Origin: Pedobacter psychroterrae
GTDB lineage: Bacteria; Bacteroidota; Bacteroidia; Sphingobacteriales; Sphingobacteriaceae
Direction of reading: 5' to 3'
DNA length: 64,000 nucleotides
Assembly: GCF_004331695.1 (NCBI RefSeq)
Contig: NZ_SJSL01000002.1
Span: forward strand, 1,054,001 to 1,118,000
The notes beneath the pieces are model-generated. The model did no database searches. It saw nothing but the letters and a program-made list of their open reading frames with translations, and was not told where the DNA came from. Numbering within the stretch: the stretch's first letter is position 1; each line of letters begins with the position of its first letter. Of this stretch, positions 1-8,316 are shown piece by piece. Position numbers and translations under genes: made by a program.

Positions 1-1392
1 GTGATGAACATCACTATGGCGGGAAAATACAATGGTACAATTGTTAAAGATTTGCTAAACAAGACCATTACAGTAATAACAGGTCCGGATAGTGGCTACC
101 AGAAAGAGGGAATGAAAAAATACATTTCTGAGATGTCGGCTGAAGAAGGTTTTGTGAAGGTGTTTAACGGTACTGATCTTACTGGCTGGAAAGGCCTGGT
201 AGGAGATCCGATCAAACGCAGTAAAATGGATGCAAAGACATTGGCAGAGGCTCAGGCTAAAGCTGATGAGGTGGCTCAAAAAGGCTGGAAAGTAGTGAAT
301 GGCGAACTTCAGTTCCAGATCCACGGTGATAACCTGGCTACAGTAAAGAAATATGGCGATATGGAGATGCTGGTAGACTGGAAAATTATCGACGATAAGA
401 AAGGCGAAGGCGATGCAGGTATCTATCTGCGTGGTACGCCTCAGGTACAGATATGGGACCTTGCAAGGACTAATGTAGGTGCGCAGGTAGGTTCAGGTGG
501 TTTGTACAACAACCAGACTAACCCAAGCAAACCATTAAAAGTAGCTGACAATAAACTGGATGAGTGGAATACCTTCCGCATTTTGATGAAAGGCGACAGG
601 GTCACTGTATGGCTGAACGGTGAACTGGTGACTGACAACGTTGTCCTTGAAAACTTTTGGGACAGAAGCTTGCCAATCTTTGCAGAAGAGCAGATAGAAT
701 TGCAGGCACATGGATCGCCTGTAGCATACAGGGATATTTATATCAGGGAGATCCCTCGTCCGAAACCTTTTGAGCTAAGCGCGCAAGAGAAAAAAGAAGG
801 CTATCAGGTGTTGTTTGACGGTACCAACATGCATAGCTGGATGGGTAATACTACAGATTATGTAATTGAAAATGGCAATATTGCTATCAGACCGGTACCA
901 GGCAAAGGATCGGGCGGCAATTTATTCACTAAAAAAGAATACAGTGATTTTGTATTCAGGTTTGAATTTCAACTAACTACGGGTGCAAACAATGGATTGG
1001 GTATCCGCGCTCCTCTGGAAGGAGATGCTGCCTATACAGGAATGGAGCTACAGATATTGGACAATGAAGCGCCAATCTATAAAGACCTGCATGTGTATCA
1101 GTACCATGGTTCAGTATATGGAACAATGGCTGCAAAGAGAGGATTTTTGAAGCCTCTGGGAGAGTGGAACTATCAGGAAGTAATTGTAAATGGTCCGAAG
1201 ATCAAAGTGATCCTGAACGGTACTGTGATCCTTGACGGCGACCTTACACCATTCCGTAAGAATGGTACTCCGGATAAATTAGATCACCCGGGCATTCACA
1301 GGGCTAGCGGACACATTGGGTTTTTGGGTCACGGATCGCCATTGCAGTTCAGAAATATCAGGGTTAAAGAATTAAAAAATACAAAGAAATAG
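1..1392 (+). CDS. Two-domain DUF1080 (3-keto-disaccharide hydrolase-like) protein, 5' end probably outside window
   Basis: The reading frame is open from the first base, so the apparent GTG/ATG start is probably internal and the protein longer. Two DUF1080 (concanavalin-like) domains follow each other. The first begins near residue 51 with VFNGTDLTGW and runs to about 250; the second begins near residue 270 with LFDGTNMHSW and runs to about 458. DUF1080 members include hydrolases of 3-keto-glycosides, and the next two genes are Gfo/Idh/MocA oxidoreductases, the usual partners in oxidising a sugar at C3 and cleaving the keto-sugar. No signal peptide is visible in the part seen. The domain call is firm; the substrate is inference. 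Confidence 0.85.
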   Translation: MMNITMAGKYNGTIVKDLLNKTITVITGPDSGYQKEGMKKYISEMSAEEGFVKVFNGTDLTGWKGLVGDPIKRSKMDAKTLAEAQAKADEVAQKGWKVVNGELQFQIHGDNLATVKKYGDMEMLVDWKIIDDKKGEGDAGIYLRGTPQVQIWDLARTNVGAQVGSGGLYNNQTNPSKPLKVADNKLDEWNTFRILMKGDRVTVWLNGELVTDNVVLENFWDRSLPIFAEEQIELQAHGSPVAYRDIYIREIPRPKPFELSAQEKKEGYQVLFDGTNMHSWMGNTTDYVIENGNIAIRPVPGKGSGGNLFTKKEYSDFVFRFEFQLTTGANNGLGIRAPLEGDAAYTGMELQILDNEAPIYKDLHVYQYHGSVYGTMAAKRGFLKPLGEWNYQEVIVNGPKIKVILNGTVILDGDLTPFRKNGTPDKLDHPGIHRASGHIGFLGHGSPLQFRNIRVKELKNTKK

Positions 1393-1414
1393 ATTTTATA
1401 CAATAGAATAGATC

Positions 1415-2869
1415 ATGACTGAAGAACAAAAAAATTCAGAATCAAGTAATTCAAGAAGAAGTTTTATAAAAACCACTGCCCTTGCGGCAGCTGGTTTTAT
1501 GATTGTACCACGCCACGTACTTGGAGGCAAAGGGTTTTTGGCACCCAGCGACAGGTTGCAGGTAGCAGGAGTAGGTGTTGGTGGAAAGGGAGAGAGTGAC
1601 CTGACCGGTATATTTGCGGGTGGAAAATCGGATATTGCCTATTTATGTGATGTGGACGACAGAAGGGCTGCGGGTTCTGTAAAGCGCTTTCCAAAAGCGA
1701 AATACTACAAAGATTACCGTCAGATGCTGGACAAAGAGGCAAAGAATATAGACGGGGTAGTCGTGTCCACACCAGATCATGCCCATGCGCAGATCGCCAT
1801 GGCAGCTATGCAGCTTGGTAAACATGTGTATGTTCAAAAACCATTGGCACATGATATTTATGAGGCACGTAAACTTACCGAAGCTGCCAAGCGCTATCAG
1901 GTAGTGACACAAATGGGCAACCAAGGTGCTTCTGGTGATGGGGTAAGGAAACTGACAGACTGGTATGATGCCGGATTGATAGGAAAAGTAGAGCGTGTGT
2001 ATTGCTGGACCGACCGTCCGGTGTGGCCGCAAGGTATCCAATGGCCTGCTACACCAGCTCCGGTTCCGGCCGAGCTGGACTGGGACCTTTGGTTGGGCAG
2101 TGCGCCTTACAAACCATATATCGATAAGATGGTGCCGTTTAACTGGCGCGGATGGTGGGATTATGGAACCGGTGCGATAGGTGATATGGGTTGCCACCTG
2201 GTAGAACCGCCGTTTAGAATACTGGAACTGGATACCCCGATAGATGTACAGTGCAGTGTGGGAAGCGTATATGTAGATGAGTTTAAAAGAGGATATTTCC
2301 CGGAAAGCTGTCCGCCGTCAAGCCATGTGATCATGACCTTTGCAAAAACAAGGAAGACAAAAGGCAATATCGAAATCCACTGGATGGATGGGGGTATCAA
2401 GCCTGAACGTCCGGAAGAATTGTTGCCAAATGAATCTTTTGGCGCAAACGGAGTACTATTTATAGGAACCAAAGGTAAAATGATCTGTGATGTGTATGGG
2501 TCAAACCCAAGGTTATTGCCGTTGACACGAAATGCAAATGACAAGACTAAACCAAAAGCAATCAGGGTACCAGGTGCTGAAGCAGGTCATTATACCCAAT
2601 GGGCCGAGGCTGCTATAGCAGGTTATGGCAAGATAGAATTGAGCTCCCCGTTTGAAATAGCAGGGCCGTTAACAGAAACCTTGCTGATCGCCAACCTGGC
2701 CATCCGTGGAATAGACACACAAAGAAGGGATGCTAATGGCAAGATCAGTTACCCGGGCAGGGACATGAAGCTGATCTGGGATAAAGAGAACCTGAAGGTG
2801 ACCAATTTTGATGAAGTAAACCAGTTTGTGAAGCGCAACTATCGTGCTGGTTGGACCTTGGGTATATAA
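1415..2869 (+). CDS. Gfo/Idh/MocA family oxidoreductase with Tat-type signal
   Basis: A 484-residue NAD(P)-dependent sugar dehydrogenase-like protein. Residues 13-30 carry a twin-arginine type signal (SRRSFIKTTALAAAGF), so the protein is probably exported folded with its cofactor. The Rossmann glycine motif is at about 50-59 (AGVGVGGKG). The EKP motif typical of the family is QKP here, around residue 141, a variant common in the Tat-exported members. It starts 22 bases after the DUF1080 gene and is followed 9 bases later by a second family member. A role in oxidising or reducing the 3-position of a glycoside is inferred from that context; the substrate cannot be read from the sequence. Confidence 0.9.
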   Translation: MTEEQKNSESSNSRRSFIKTTALAAAGFMIVPRHVLGGKGFLAPSDRLQVAGVGVGGKGESDLTGIFAGGKSDIAYLCDVDDRRAAGSVKRFPKAKYYKDYRQMLDKEAKNIDGVVVSTPDHAHAQIAMAAMQLGKHVYVQKPLAHDIYEARKLTEAAKRYQVVTQMGNQGASGDGVRKLTDWYDAGLIGKVERVYCWTDRPVWPQGIQWPATPAPVPAELDWDLWLGSAPYKPYIDKMVPFNWRGWWDYGTGAIGDMGCHLVEPPFRILELDTPIDVQCSVGSVYVDEFKRGYFPESCPPSSHVIMTFAKTRKTKGNIEIHWMDGGIKPERPEELLPNESFGANGVLFIGTKGKMICDVYGSNPRLLPLTRNANDKTKPKAIRVPGAEAGHYTQWAEAAIAGYGKIELSSPFEIAGPLTETLLIANLAIRGIDTQRRDANGKISYPGRDMKLIWDKENLKVTNFDEVNQFVKRNYRAGWTLGI

Positions 2870-2878
2870 TAAACTTAT

Positions 2879-3958
2879 ATGACAAAAGGAACTAATTTAA
2901 GGGTACTAGTGGTGGGCTGCGGCAATATGGGCGCAGCCCATGCCATTGCATACCATAGCCTGGAGGGTTTCGAGATCTGTGGTATTGTATCATTGGGGAA
3001 TAGTAAAGTGGTATTGAATGATCGTTTGGGTGGAGGTTACGACCTGTACAGTGATTACTATGAAGCGCTTGAGGCGACAACGCCTGATGCGGTGTGCATT
3101 TCTACCTATCCGGATACCCATGAGCAATACGCTGTCAAAGCTTTTGAAAGTGGTTGTCATGTCTTTATTGAGAAGCCCCTGGCTGATACGGTGGAAGGAG
3201 CACAGCGCGTAGCTGAAGCAGCTAAAAAAGCCGGAAAGAAATTGCTGGTAGGATATATCTTACGTTATCATCCCTCCTGGCAAAAGTTTACTGAGCTGGC
3301 GCAGGAGATGGGCAAGCCACTGGTGATGCGCATGAACCTCAACCAGCAAAGTCATGGGCGGAAATGGACCGTACACCGTAACCTGATGAAAAGCCTTAGT
3401 CCGATAGTGGACTGTGCTGTTCACTACATCGATGTGATGTGTCAGATGACGAGGTCCAGGCCGGTGCAGGTAAGTGCGATAGGGGCCAGGCTGACAGACG
3501 ATATTCCGGACTGGAATTATAACTACGGACAGCTGCAGATCCGCTTTGAGGATGGCTCGGTAGGCTGGTATGAGGCAGGATGGGGCCCAATGGTGAGCGA
3601 TAATGCATTTTTTATTAAAGATGTGTTCGGTCCCAAGGGTGCCGTGTCTATAGTAGCCAAACAAGCAAGCAAGGCAGGTAAATCAGATGATATCGACTCG
3701 CATACGAAGACAGAATCAATAAAGGTTCATCATGCAGCTATCGGTGCTGACGATGAATTTTTGAAGCCTGATGAATGGGTTGATCTTAGTGATGAGCCTG
3801 ATCATCAGGAGCTTTGCAATCGGGAGCAGCGGTACTTTTTAAAAGCGATTTTGGAAGATCTGGACCTGACCGACCCGACGGCAGATGCGGTTAATAGTTT
3901 AAAAATTGCTTTTGCGTGCGACGAGTCGGTAAAAAGCGGGCAGGTAGTTATGCTTTAA
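2879..3958 (+). CDS. Gfo/Idh/MocA family oxidoreductase, cytoplasmic
   Basis: A 359-residue protein with the N-terminal Rossmann motif GCGNMG at residues 13-18 and the canonical EKP catalytic motif near residues 97-99. There is no signal peptide, so it is presumably the cytoplasmic counterpart of the Tat-exported paralogue just upstream. The 9-base spacing indicates one operon with the two preceding genes. Family members use NAD(P) to oxidise or reduce cyclic polyols and sugars; the specific substrate is not determinable here. Confidence 0.9.
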   Translation: MTKGTNLRVLVVGCGNMGAAHAIAYHSLEGFEICGIVSLGNSKVVLNDRLGGGYDLYSDYYEALEATTPDAVCISTYPDTHEQYAVKAFESGCHVFIEKPLADTVEGAQRVAEAAKKAGKKLLVGYILRYHPSWQKFTELAQEMGKPLVMRMNLNQQSHGRKWTVHRNLMKSLSPIVDCAVHYIDVMCQMTRSRPVQVSAIGARLTDDIPDWNYNYGQLQIRFEDGSVGWYEAGWGPMVSDNAFFIKDVFGPKGAVSIVAKQASKAGKSDDIDSHTKTESIKVHHAAIGADDEFLKPDEWVDLSDEPDHQELCNREQRYFLKAILEDLDLTDPTADAVNSLKIAFACDESVKSGQVVML

Positions 3959-4014
3959 ATTGTCAGTAACTATGAACAATGTTAACAAAAAGAATAGAAA
4001 TTGTTCATTATTCA

Positions 4015-4045
4015 TTTGGAGCAAATCCAATAATTACTAACTTTA
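4015..4045 (+). promoter_or_regulatory. Bacteroidota-type promoter of the histone H1-like gene
   Basis: TTTG at 4015-4018 and TAACTTTA at 4038-4045 are 19 bases apart, close to the Bacteroidota -33/-7 consensus (TTTG, TAnnTTTG). The box lies 44 bases before the ATG at 4090, inside the longer open frame that starts at 3979, which argues against that longer start. Confidence 0.5.
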
Positions 4046-4089
4046 GAGCGTTATATCAAAATATTTTAATCTTAAAACTAAAGAAAAAC

Positions 4090-4266
4090 ATGGAAAAATT
4101 TTCAAAACTTAAGGAACTGATTGCAGGTGTTGAAGCTGATGCAGAAAAATTCTATAACTCAGGTAATGGTGCTGCTGGTACACGAGTACGTAAAGCAATG
4201 CAGGATTTAAAAGGTCTGGCTCAGGACATCCGTACTGAAGTTACAGATAAAAAGAATGCTAAATAA
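4090..4266 (+). CDS. Histone H1-like (Hc1-type) small basic protein
   Basis: A 58-residue Lys-rich protein, EKFSKLKELIAGVEADAEKF then a segment with GAAGTRVRKAMQDLKGLAQDIR. This matches the small H1-like proteins common in Bacteroidota, which resemble the N-terminal part of chlamydial Hc1 and are presumed nucleoid-associated. The frame continues upstream to 3979, but that extension crosses a promoter-like box and looks unlike the family. ATG 4090 fits the family length. A strong terminator follows, so it is probably monocistronic and well expressed. Confidence 0.85.
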   Translation: MEKFSKLKELIAGVEADAEKFYNSGNGAAGTRVRKAMQDLKGLAQDIRTEVTDKKNAK

Positions 4267-4281
4267 TTTTTGAATTATACG

Positions 4282-4318
4282 AAAAAGGGTGACTGAGCAA
4301 TTCAGTCACCCTTTTTTT
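4282..4318 (+). terminator. Intrinsic terminator after the H1-like gene
   Basis: A perfect 10-bp stem (GGGTGACTGA at 4287-4296, TCAGTCACCC at 4302-4311) with a 5-base loop. It is flanked by five A on the left and seven T on the right, so it could work in both directions. Confidence 0.9.
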
Positions 4319-4488
4319 ATTTTATCTTGTTTATAAACCTGAATTGACAGATTTCTTTTTCATTGATTTATTACTAAGAAGTACGTTCACATTTCATAAT
4401 ATAATATGAAGATTTTTAAATTATCCTCATATAGATAGTGTGAGGATAAGTGTGTAGAGGCCTTAATTTGAAAAGCTATTAGCGCATA
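4319..4488. other. AT-rich spacer with one inverted repeat
   Basis: This is the non-coding part of the 500-base gap around the tRNA. The only structure I see is a 9-bp perfect inverted repeat, TTATCCTCA at 4421-4429 and TGAGGATAA at 4441-4449, with no T run. No credible gene is present. Confidence 0.4.
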
Positions 4489-4529
4489 AAAAAACCGGAG
4501 TAAATCGAATTTCTCAATTTTACTCCGGT
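4489..4529 (-). terminator. Intrinsic terminator of tRNA-Arg
   Basis: Read on the minus strand, ACCGGAGTAAA (complement of 4519-4529) pairs with TTTACTCCGGT (complement of 4494-4504) and is followed by a run of T. It begins 4 bases after the 3' end of the tRNA. Confidence 0.85.
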
Positions 4530-4533
4530 CATG

Positions 4534-4607
4534 TACCCCGGAAGGGACTCGAACCCCTGACCCTCGGTTTAGAAAACCGACGCTCTATCCAGCTGAGCTA
4601 CCGAGGC
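4534..4607 (-). tRNA. tRNA-Arg(TCT)
   Basis: The minus strand folds as a cloverleaf. The acceptor starts GCCTCGG; the D-arm contains TAGCTCAGCTGGATAGAGC; the anticodon stem is TCGGT/ACCGA around loop TTTCTAA with anticodon TCT; the T-arm has GGTTCGAGTCC. The CCA end is not encoded. The closing acceptor pair appears to be G-U. Confidence 0.95.
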
Positions 4608-4627
4608 ATTTCCCCTTTTAGGAGCGG

Positions 4628-4659
4628 CAAAGATATAAAATCATACATAGAAGCGCAAA
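4628..4659 (-). promoter_or_regulatory. Promoter of tRNA-Arg
   Basis: On the minus strand TTTG (complement of 4656-4659) is followed after 20 bases by TATCTTTG (complement of 4628-4635). This exactly matches TAnnTTTG with good spacing and ends about 20 bases before the tRNA 5' end. Confidence 0.75.
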
Positions 4660-4765
4660 TCTATTTTTGAATATTTTTAATGCTATTTATGAATGTTTTA
4701 TTGCTATCAGGATGTTTTAATAGTTTTATTTTCTAATTTTAATGTGGCTCATAATCGCTGTGCAG

Positions 4766-5233
4766 ATGAAAACAAACCTAATTATAATAGCCTCAGTGAT
4801 TTGCTGCTGCTGGATTGGCAGTGCTACTGCACAGACTACTAATAAGAACTATGACGAGAAGCTTGCCAGGGAGCTAAAAGCTGATGATTATGGGATGAAG
4901 AAATACATACTTGTGATCTTAAAATCAGGCTCGGTAACTGATCTGCCGAAAGCTAAACTGGACAGCGTCTTTACAGGACATATGGCCAATATTAACAAAC
5001 TGGCAACAGAGGGAAAGCTAATTGTGGCAGGCCCAATGGGTAAAAATGACAGATCGTACCGAGGCATTTTTATTCTTGATGTTGAAACTGTAGAGGAAGC
5101 ACAGAAACTTACCACCACCGATCCTGCCATTATCAGTCAGGTGCTGGCAGCTGAGTATTTTCCATGGTACGGCTCAGCAGCCTTAAAGGAAACACTAAAG
5201 ATCCATAGTAAAATAGAGAAAAAGAGCCATTAA
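4766..5233 (+). CDS. Secreted YciI-like protein
   Basis: A 155-residue protein with an N-terminal signal peptide (about residues 1-23, ending before QTTNKN) and a YciI-like ferredoxin-fold domain. It has the family's His in GHMANINKL and Asp in TTTDPAI. YciI-like proteins are small enzymes or ligand-binding proteins of mostly unknown reaction. I use ATG 4766 instead of the in-frame ATG at 4742 because the signal peptide then starts MKTN. The stop codon is shared palindromically (TTAA) with the convergent gene. Confidence 0.85.
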   Translation: MKTNLIIIASVICCCWIGSATAQTTNKNYDEKLARELKADDYGMKKYILVILKSGSVTDLPKAKLDSVFTGHMANINKLATEGKLIVAGPMGKNDRSYRGIFILDVETVEEAQKLTTTDPAIISQVLAAEYFPWYGSAALKETLKIHSKIEKKSH

Positions 5234-6615
5234 ATGGTTATCTTCTTTTGAGGGAACGCTTCGGCATGGGCAAGGATCATATGCAGTACATAATCATTGG
5301 AGGGATAGGGTTGCAATGCGGATTTTAACATATCAGGTTCATTTATATCTGTATACTGCGAAATATAGCCCATTCCATAAAACAACCCGCGCTCTACTAA
5401 AAGACAACTCTGCTCGTCTTCTGTACGGCCTTTATCTATTAGTGCAAAGGAGGGAAGCATGGTGGTAAGTTCATCAATGGCATATTTCACCCTTACATTA
5501 TAAGAAGCGGCAGACTCCTTATTCAGGCATGCGCCGGCGCAACTGCCTTCTTCATGGCCTGTACATGCGGCCCGGTTTCTTTGAATGAAACAAAGCTTTT
5601 CACATAAGAGGTGGTTTTTGATGAGCATCCTCAAAATATTATGTCCTTCCAGCAGGGTATTAAAGCTATAAAGTGCTGCAGTATTTTTACAGTATTTGTC
5701 TACCCCCAACCGCATATATCCATTCTGGTCATTAAATGCATAGAGGCCATATTTCTGTTCAAAACGTTTTAAGGCGCGGTTGTTTTCCGGCCACAGCCGT
5801 TTGATCTCAGTAGCTTCCAGTATCAGTGCCATCAGCTCTGTAGCGCAAATCTCAAAGTCTATGCGGTGAATGTCCTTAAGAAAATTCTGGCGCTGCCTGC
5901 CTGGATTGTTGCCTGTAAAATGTGAGCAGACCCTTTTCTTCAGGCTCTTCGCTTTTCCGATATAAATTACTTTTCCTTTCTGGTCTTTGAAATAGTATAC
6001 ACCTGGACTCAACGGAAGTTTGTCTACTTCTGATCTTGGTAGATTAGGCGGCAGGGCCTGTTCTTTGGAAGAACGGCTCAGTGCTTGTCCGATGATATTT
6101 GTGGTATCGGCCTGTAGCAATAATGTCAACAGCTCTGCCGTAGCAGCAGCGTCGCCACCTGCCCGGTGCCGGTTATTGAGCGTTATGTTTAACGAGGTGC
6201 AAAGCTTGCCCAGACTATACGAACTGTATCCCGGCAGTAATTTGCGGCTGAGGCGTACGGTACATAACTTTTTGCATTGCAGCTCGTATCCGCTGGAGGC
6301 CAGATGGTGCCTGATAAATGAAAAATCAAAGTTAACATTATGTGCCACAAAAACTTTGTCATGCAATAATTCATAAATTTCTGAAGCTACTTCATGGAAA
6401 GAGGGTGCTTTGGCAACCAATTCATTGCTGATCCCGGTCAGTGCCTCAATATAAGCAGGGATTTCCTGCTGAGGATTGATAAGCGTTTCATAATTGCTGA
6501 TGACGCGTTCACCATCATGCACCAGAACTGAAATTTCTGTAATCCCATTTCCTGAAGCAAAGCCACCCGTCGTTTCTATATCTACTACAGCGTATAACAT
6601 GATTTGATCTGACAC
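5230..6615 (-). CDS. DnaQ-family DEDDh exonuclease fused to GIY-YIG (UvrC/Cho-like) endonuclease
   Basis: A 461-residue fusion. The N-terminal third is a DEDDh 3'-5' exonuclease: DIETTG at about residues 12-17, HNVNFD near 95, and HRAGGD near 150 for the last His and Asp. The middle has a GIY-YIG domain (PGVYYF, then VIYIGKAKSLKKR, about 205-230). The C-terminal part resembles UvrC/Cho, with four Cys in the spacing C-X8-C-X7-C-X3-C near residues 340-365. An ATG at 6600 (MLYAVV) is an alternative start. A role in DNA repair is likely; the partner and damage type are unknown. Confidence 0.88.
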   Translation of the reverse strand: MSDQIMLYAVVDIETTGGFASGNGITEISVLVHDGERVISNYETLINPQQEIPAYIEALTGISNELVAKAPSFHEVASEIYELLHDKVFVAHNVNFDFSFIRHHLASSGYELQCKKLCTVRLSRKLLPGYSSYSLGKLCTSLNITLNNRHRAGGDAAATAELLTLLLQADTTNIIGQALSRSSKEQALPPNLPRSEVDKLPLSPGVYYFKDQKGKVIYIGKAKSLKKRVCSHFTGNNPGRQRQNFLKDIHRIDFEICATELMALILEATEIKRLWPENNRALKRFEQKYGLYAFNDQNGYMRLGVDKYCKNTAALYSFNTLLEGHNILRMLIKNHLLCEKLCFIQRNRAACTGHEEGSCAGACLNKESAASYNVRVKYAIDELTTMLPSFALIDKGRTEDEQSCLLVERGLFYGMGYISQYTDINEPDMLKSALQPYPSNDYVLHMILAHAEAFPQKKITI

Positions 6616-6707
6616 ATTTTATTGTGTAAATATGCTAATAAAATTAGTAATATGAAATATTTAATATAGCATAACATTAAATTAAAATAGAGGAAACATT
6701 TGCAGTA

Positions 6708-6715
6708 TAACTTTG
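6708..6715 (+). promoter_or_regulatory. -7 promoter box of the 79-residue ORF
   Basis: TAACTTTG matches TAnnTTTG exactly and lies 27 bases before the ATG at 6743. I see no good TTTG at the -33 spacing. Confidence 0.4.
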
Positions 6716-6742
6716 TTATTATAATCCTAACCATATATAATT

Positions 6743-6982
6743 ATGTTAAGCACTTACCTGAATATTCAATTTGATATTGAAGGAAAACCTGTTAACGGCT
6801 TCTGCATGCAAATCCATGATGATTTTCATGAAACATACGCGGTCATCCTGGATGGTTATCATTCATTTTGTGTGTGGCTGGACGGATCATCTACCTGGCA
6901 TTTTTCCAAGAATGCGAGCATAGAGCCGAGCATACTGGATCAGATCATCAGCAAACTGACTTTAAGTAAATCAGAAGAATAG
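6743..6982 (+). CDS. Small protein of unknown function
   Basis: 79 residues, acidic and aromatic-rich (DDFHETYAVILDGYHSFCVW), no signal peptide or membrane segment, no family I recognise. It is supported as a gene by the promoter box just upstream, a clean ATG and its position filling the gap up to the convergent SpmAB-like gene. It may be a small beta-rich domain; no function is assigned. Confidence 0.6.
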   Translation: MLSTYLNIQFDIEGKPVNGFCMQIHDDFHETYAVILDGYHSFCVWLDGSSTWHFSKNASIEPSILDQIISKLTLSKSEE

Positions 6983-6991
6983 TTTGCTTTC

Positions 6992-8266
6992 TTATCCGAA
7001 AAACAGGTAACAAAGCCCGATCGCTGTACATACACCTACAAGATCTGCCAATAGCATGGTACCGATTGCATACCTTGTATTCTTGATATTTACTGAACCG
7101 AAATATACCGCAATTACATAGAACGTTGTATCTGAGGCACCCTGAAATATCCCTGAAAGTCTGCTGGCGAAAGAATCCGGTCCATATGTCTCCATGGTAC
7201 TTACCATCATTCCGCGTGCCGCTCCGCCACTTAAAGGACGGATCAATGCTGTAGGCAGTCCCTCTACGAATCTGGTATCTGCTCCCAGCATTGCAAAGAA
7301 ATTTTTAATGCCGCTGATGACCACATCAAAAGTGCCGCTGGTACGCAAAAGAGAAATGGCAACCAGCATTCCGACCAGGTAGGGTACGATTTTAATGGCT
7401 GTTTCAAATCCGTTTTTAGCCCCGTCAACGAAGGCGTCAAAGACATCTATCTTTTTATAGATCCCACCTAGTATGATCAGCAGGAATACCAGTAATATGA
7501 GTCCGTTGCTTAATATGCCTGAGAAGGATTTGATACCGTCCGCGTTTAAAGAAGTAATGTACAGCACCAATAAAGCGATGATAAAAGACAAACTGAGTAT
7601 CCAGGTGATGATGACAGGCTGAAGTACATTGATCTTTTGTTTATAGGACACCATGAGCATGGCGGCTATGGTACCCACAAAAGTAACGATAAGACAGGGT
7701 ATAAAAATGTCTGTAGGGTTAGAGGCGTTCTGTGAGGCACGGATGGCGATCACACTTACCGGAATCAGGTTTAGTCCGGCTGCATGCAGACAAAGAAACA
7801 TGATCTGCGGATTGGAGGCCACATCCTTGCTGGGATTGATCTCCTGCAGGCTTTCCATAGCTTTTAACCCAAATGGGGTAGCGGCATTGTCGAGTCCCAG
7901 TAAATTGGCCGAGAAATTCATGATCATGTGTCCCATAGACGGGTGCCCTTTTGGTATTTCAGGGAATAGCTTTGAAAAGAAAGGCCCTACAATCCTTGAT
8001 AGTAATCTAATGCCGCCTGCGCGCTCAGCAATGCTCATCAGGCCCATAAAAAGCGCCAGGATACCTATCAGTTTCAGACATAGCTCTACGGCTACCCAGC
8101 AGGTCTGGATGATGCCGTCCAGTTTAAGCGGATTGGCCGGATCATCTGCCTTGCCAATGACCATCCAGTTAAATATGTCTTGCTGACCATCGATAAAAAC
8201 GCACTTTACACCTGCTACTACTATTGCTACAATGATAAAGGCCGACCAAATTCTGCTTAATGCCAT
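6992..8266 (-). CDS. Nucleoside-recognition (Gate) domain membrane protein, SpmA-SpmB fusion
   Basis: A 424-residue polytopic membrane protein. The N-terminal half carries the SpmA-type motif NLLGLDNAATPFGLKAM (about 115-130). The C-terminal half carries the SpmB-type region with RPLSGGAARGMM and FQGASDTTFYVIAVYFG (about 340-390). In Bacillus SpmA and SpmB are separate spore-maturation proteins. In non-sporulating Bacteroidota they are fused, and the transported substrate is unknown. It lies convergent to and 9 bases from the small ORF before it. Confidence 0.88.
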   Translation of the reverse strand: MALSRIWSAFIIVAIVVAGVKCVFIDGQQDIFNWMVIGKADDPANPLKLDGIIQTCWVAVELCLKLIGILALFMGLMSIAERAGGIRLLSRIVGPFFSKLFPEIPKGHPSMGHMIMNFSANLLGLDNAATPFGLKAMESLQEINPSKDVASNPQIMFLCLHAAGLNLIPVSVIAIRASQNASNPTDIFIPCLIVTFVGTIAAMLMVSYKQKINVLQPVIITWILSLSFIIALLVLYITSLNADGIKSFSGILSNGLILLVFLLIILGGIYKKIDVFDAFVDGAKNGFETAIKIVPYLVGMLVAISLLRTSGTFDVVISGIKNFFAMLGADTRFVEGLPTALIRPLSGGAARGMMVSTMETYGPDSFASRLSGIFQGASDTTFYVIAVYFGSVNIKNTRYAIGTMLLADLVGVCTAIGLCYLFFG

Positions 8267-8316
8267 TCGCTGTTTTGTTTGATGGCGTTAAAGTACCAAT
8301 TTAAAATAATATTTAC

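Noticed and set aside
3979-4089. Upstream extension of the histone H1-like gene
   Set aside because: It crosses a promoter-like box, is unlike the basic family sequence, and ATG 4090 gives the known family length.
4421-4449. Inverted repeat TTATCCTCA/TGAGGATAA as terminator
   Set aside because: No T run, long loop and no gene ends next to it; kept only as a noted structure in the spacer.
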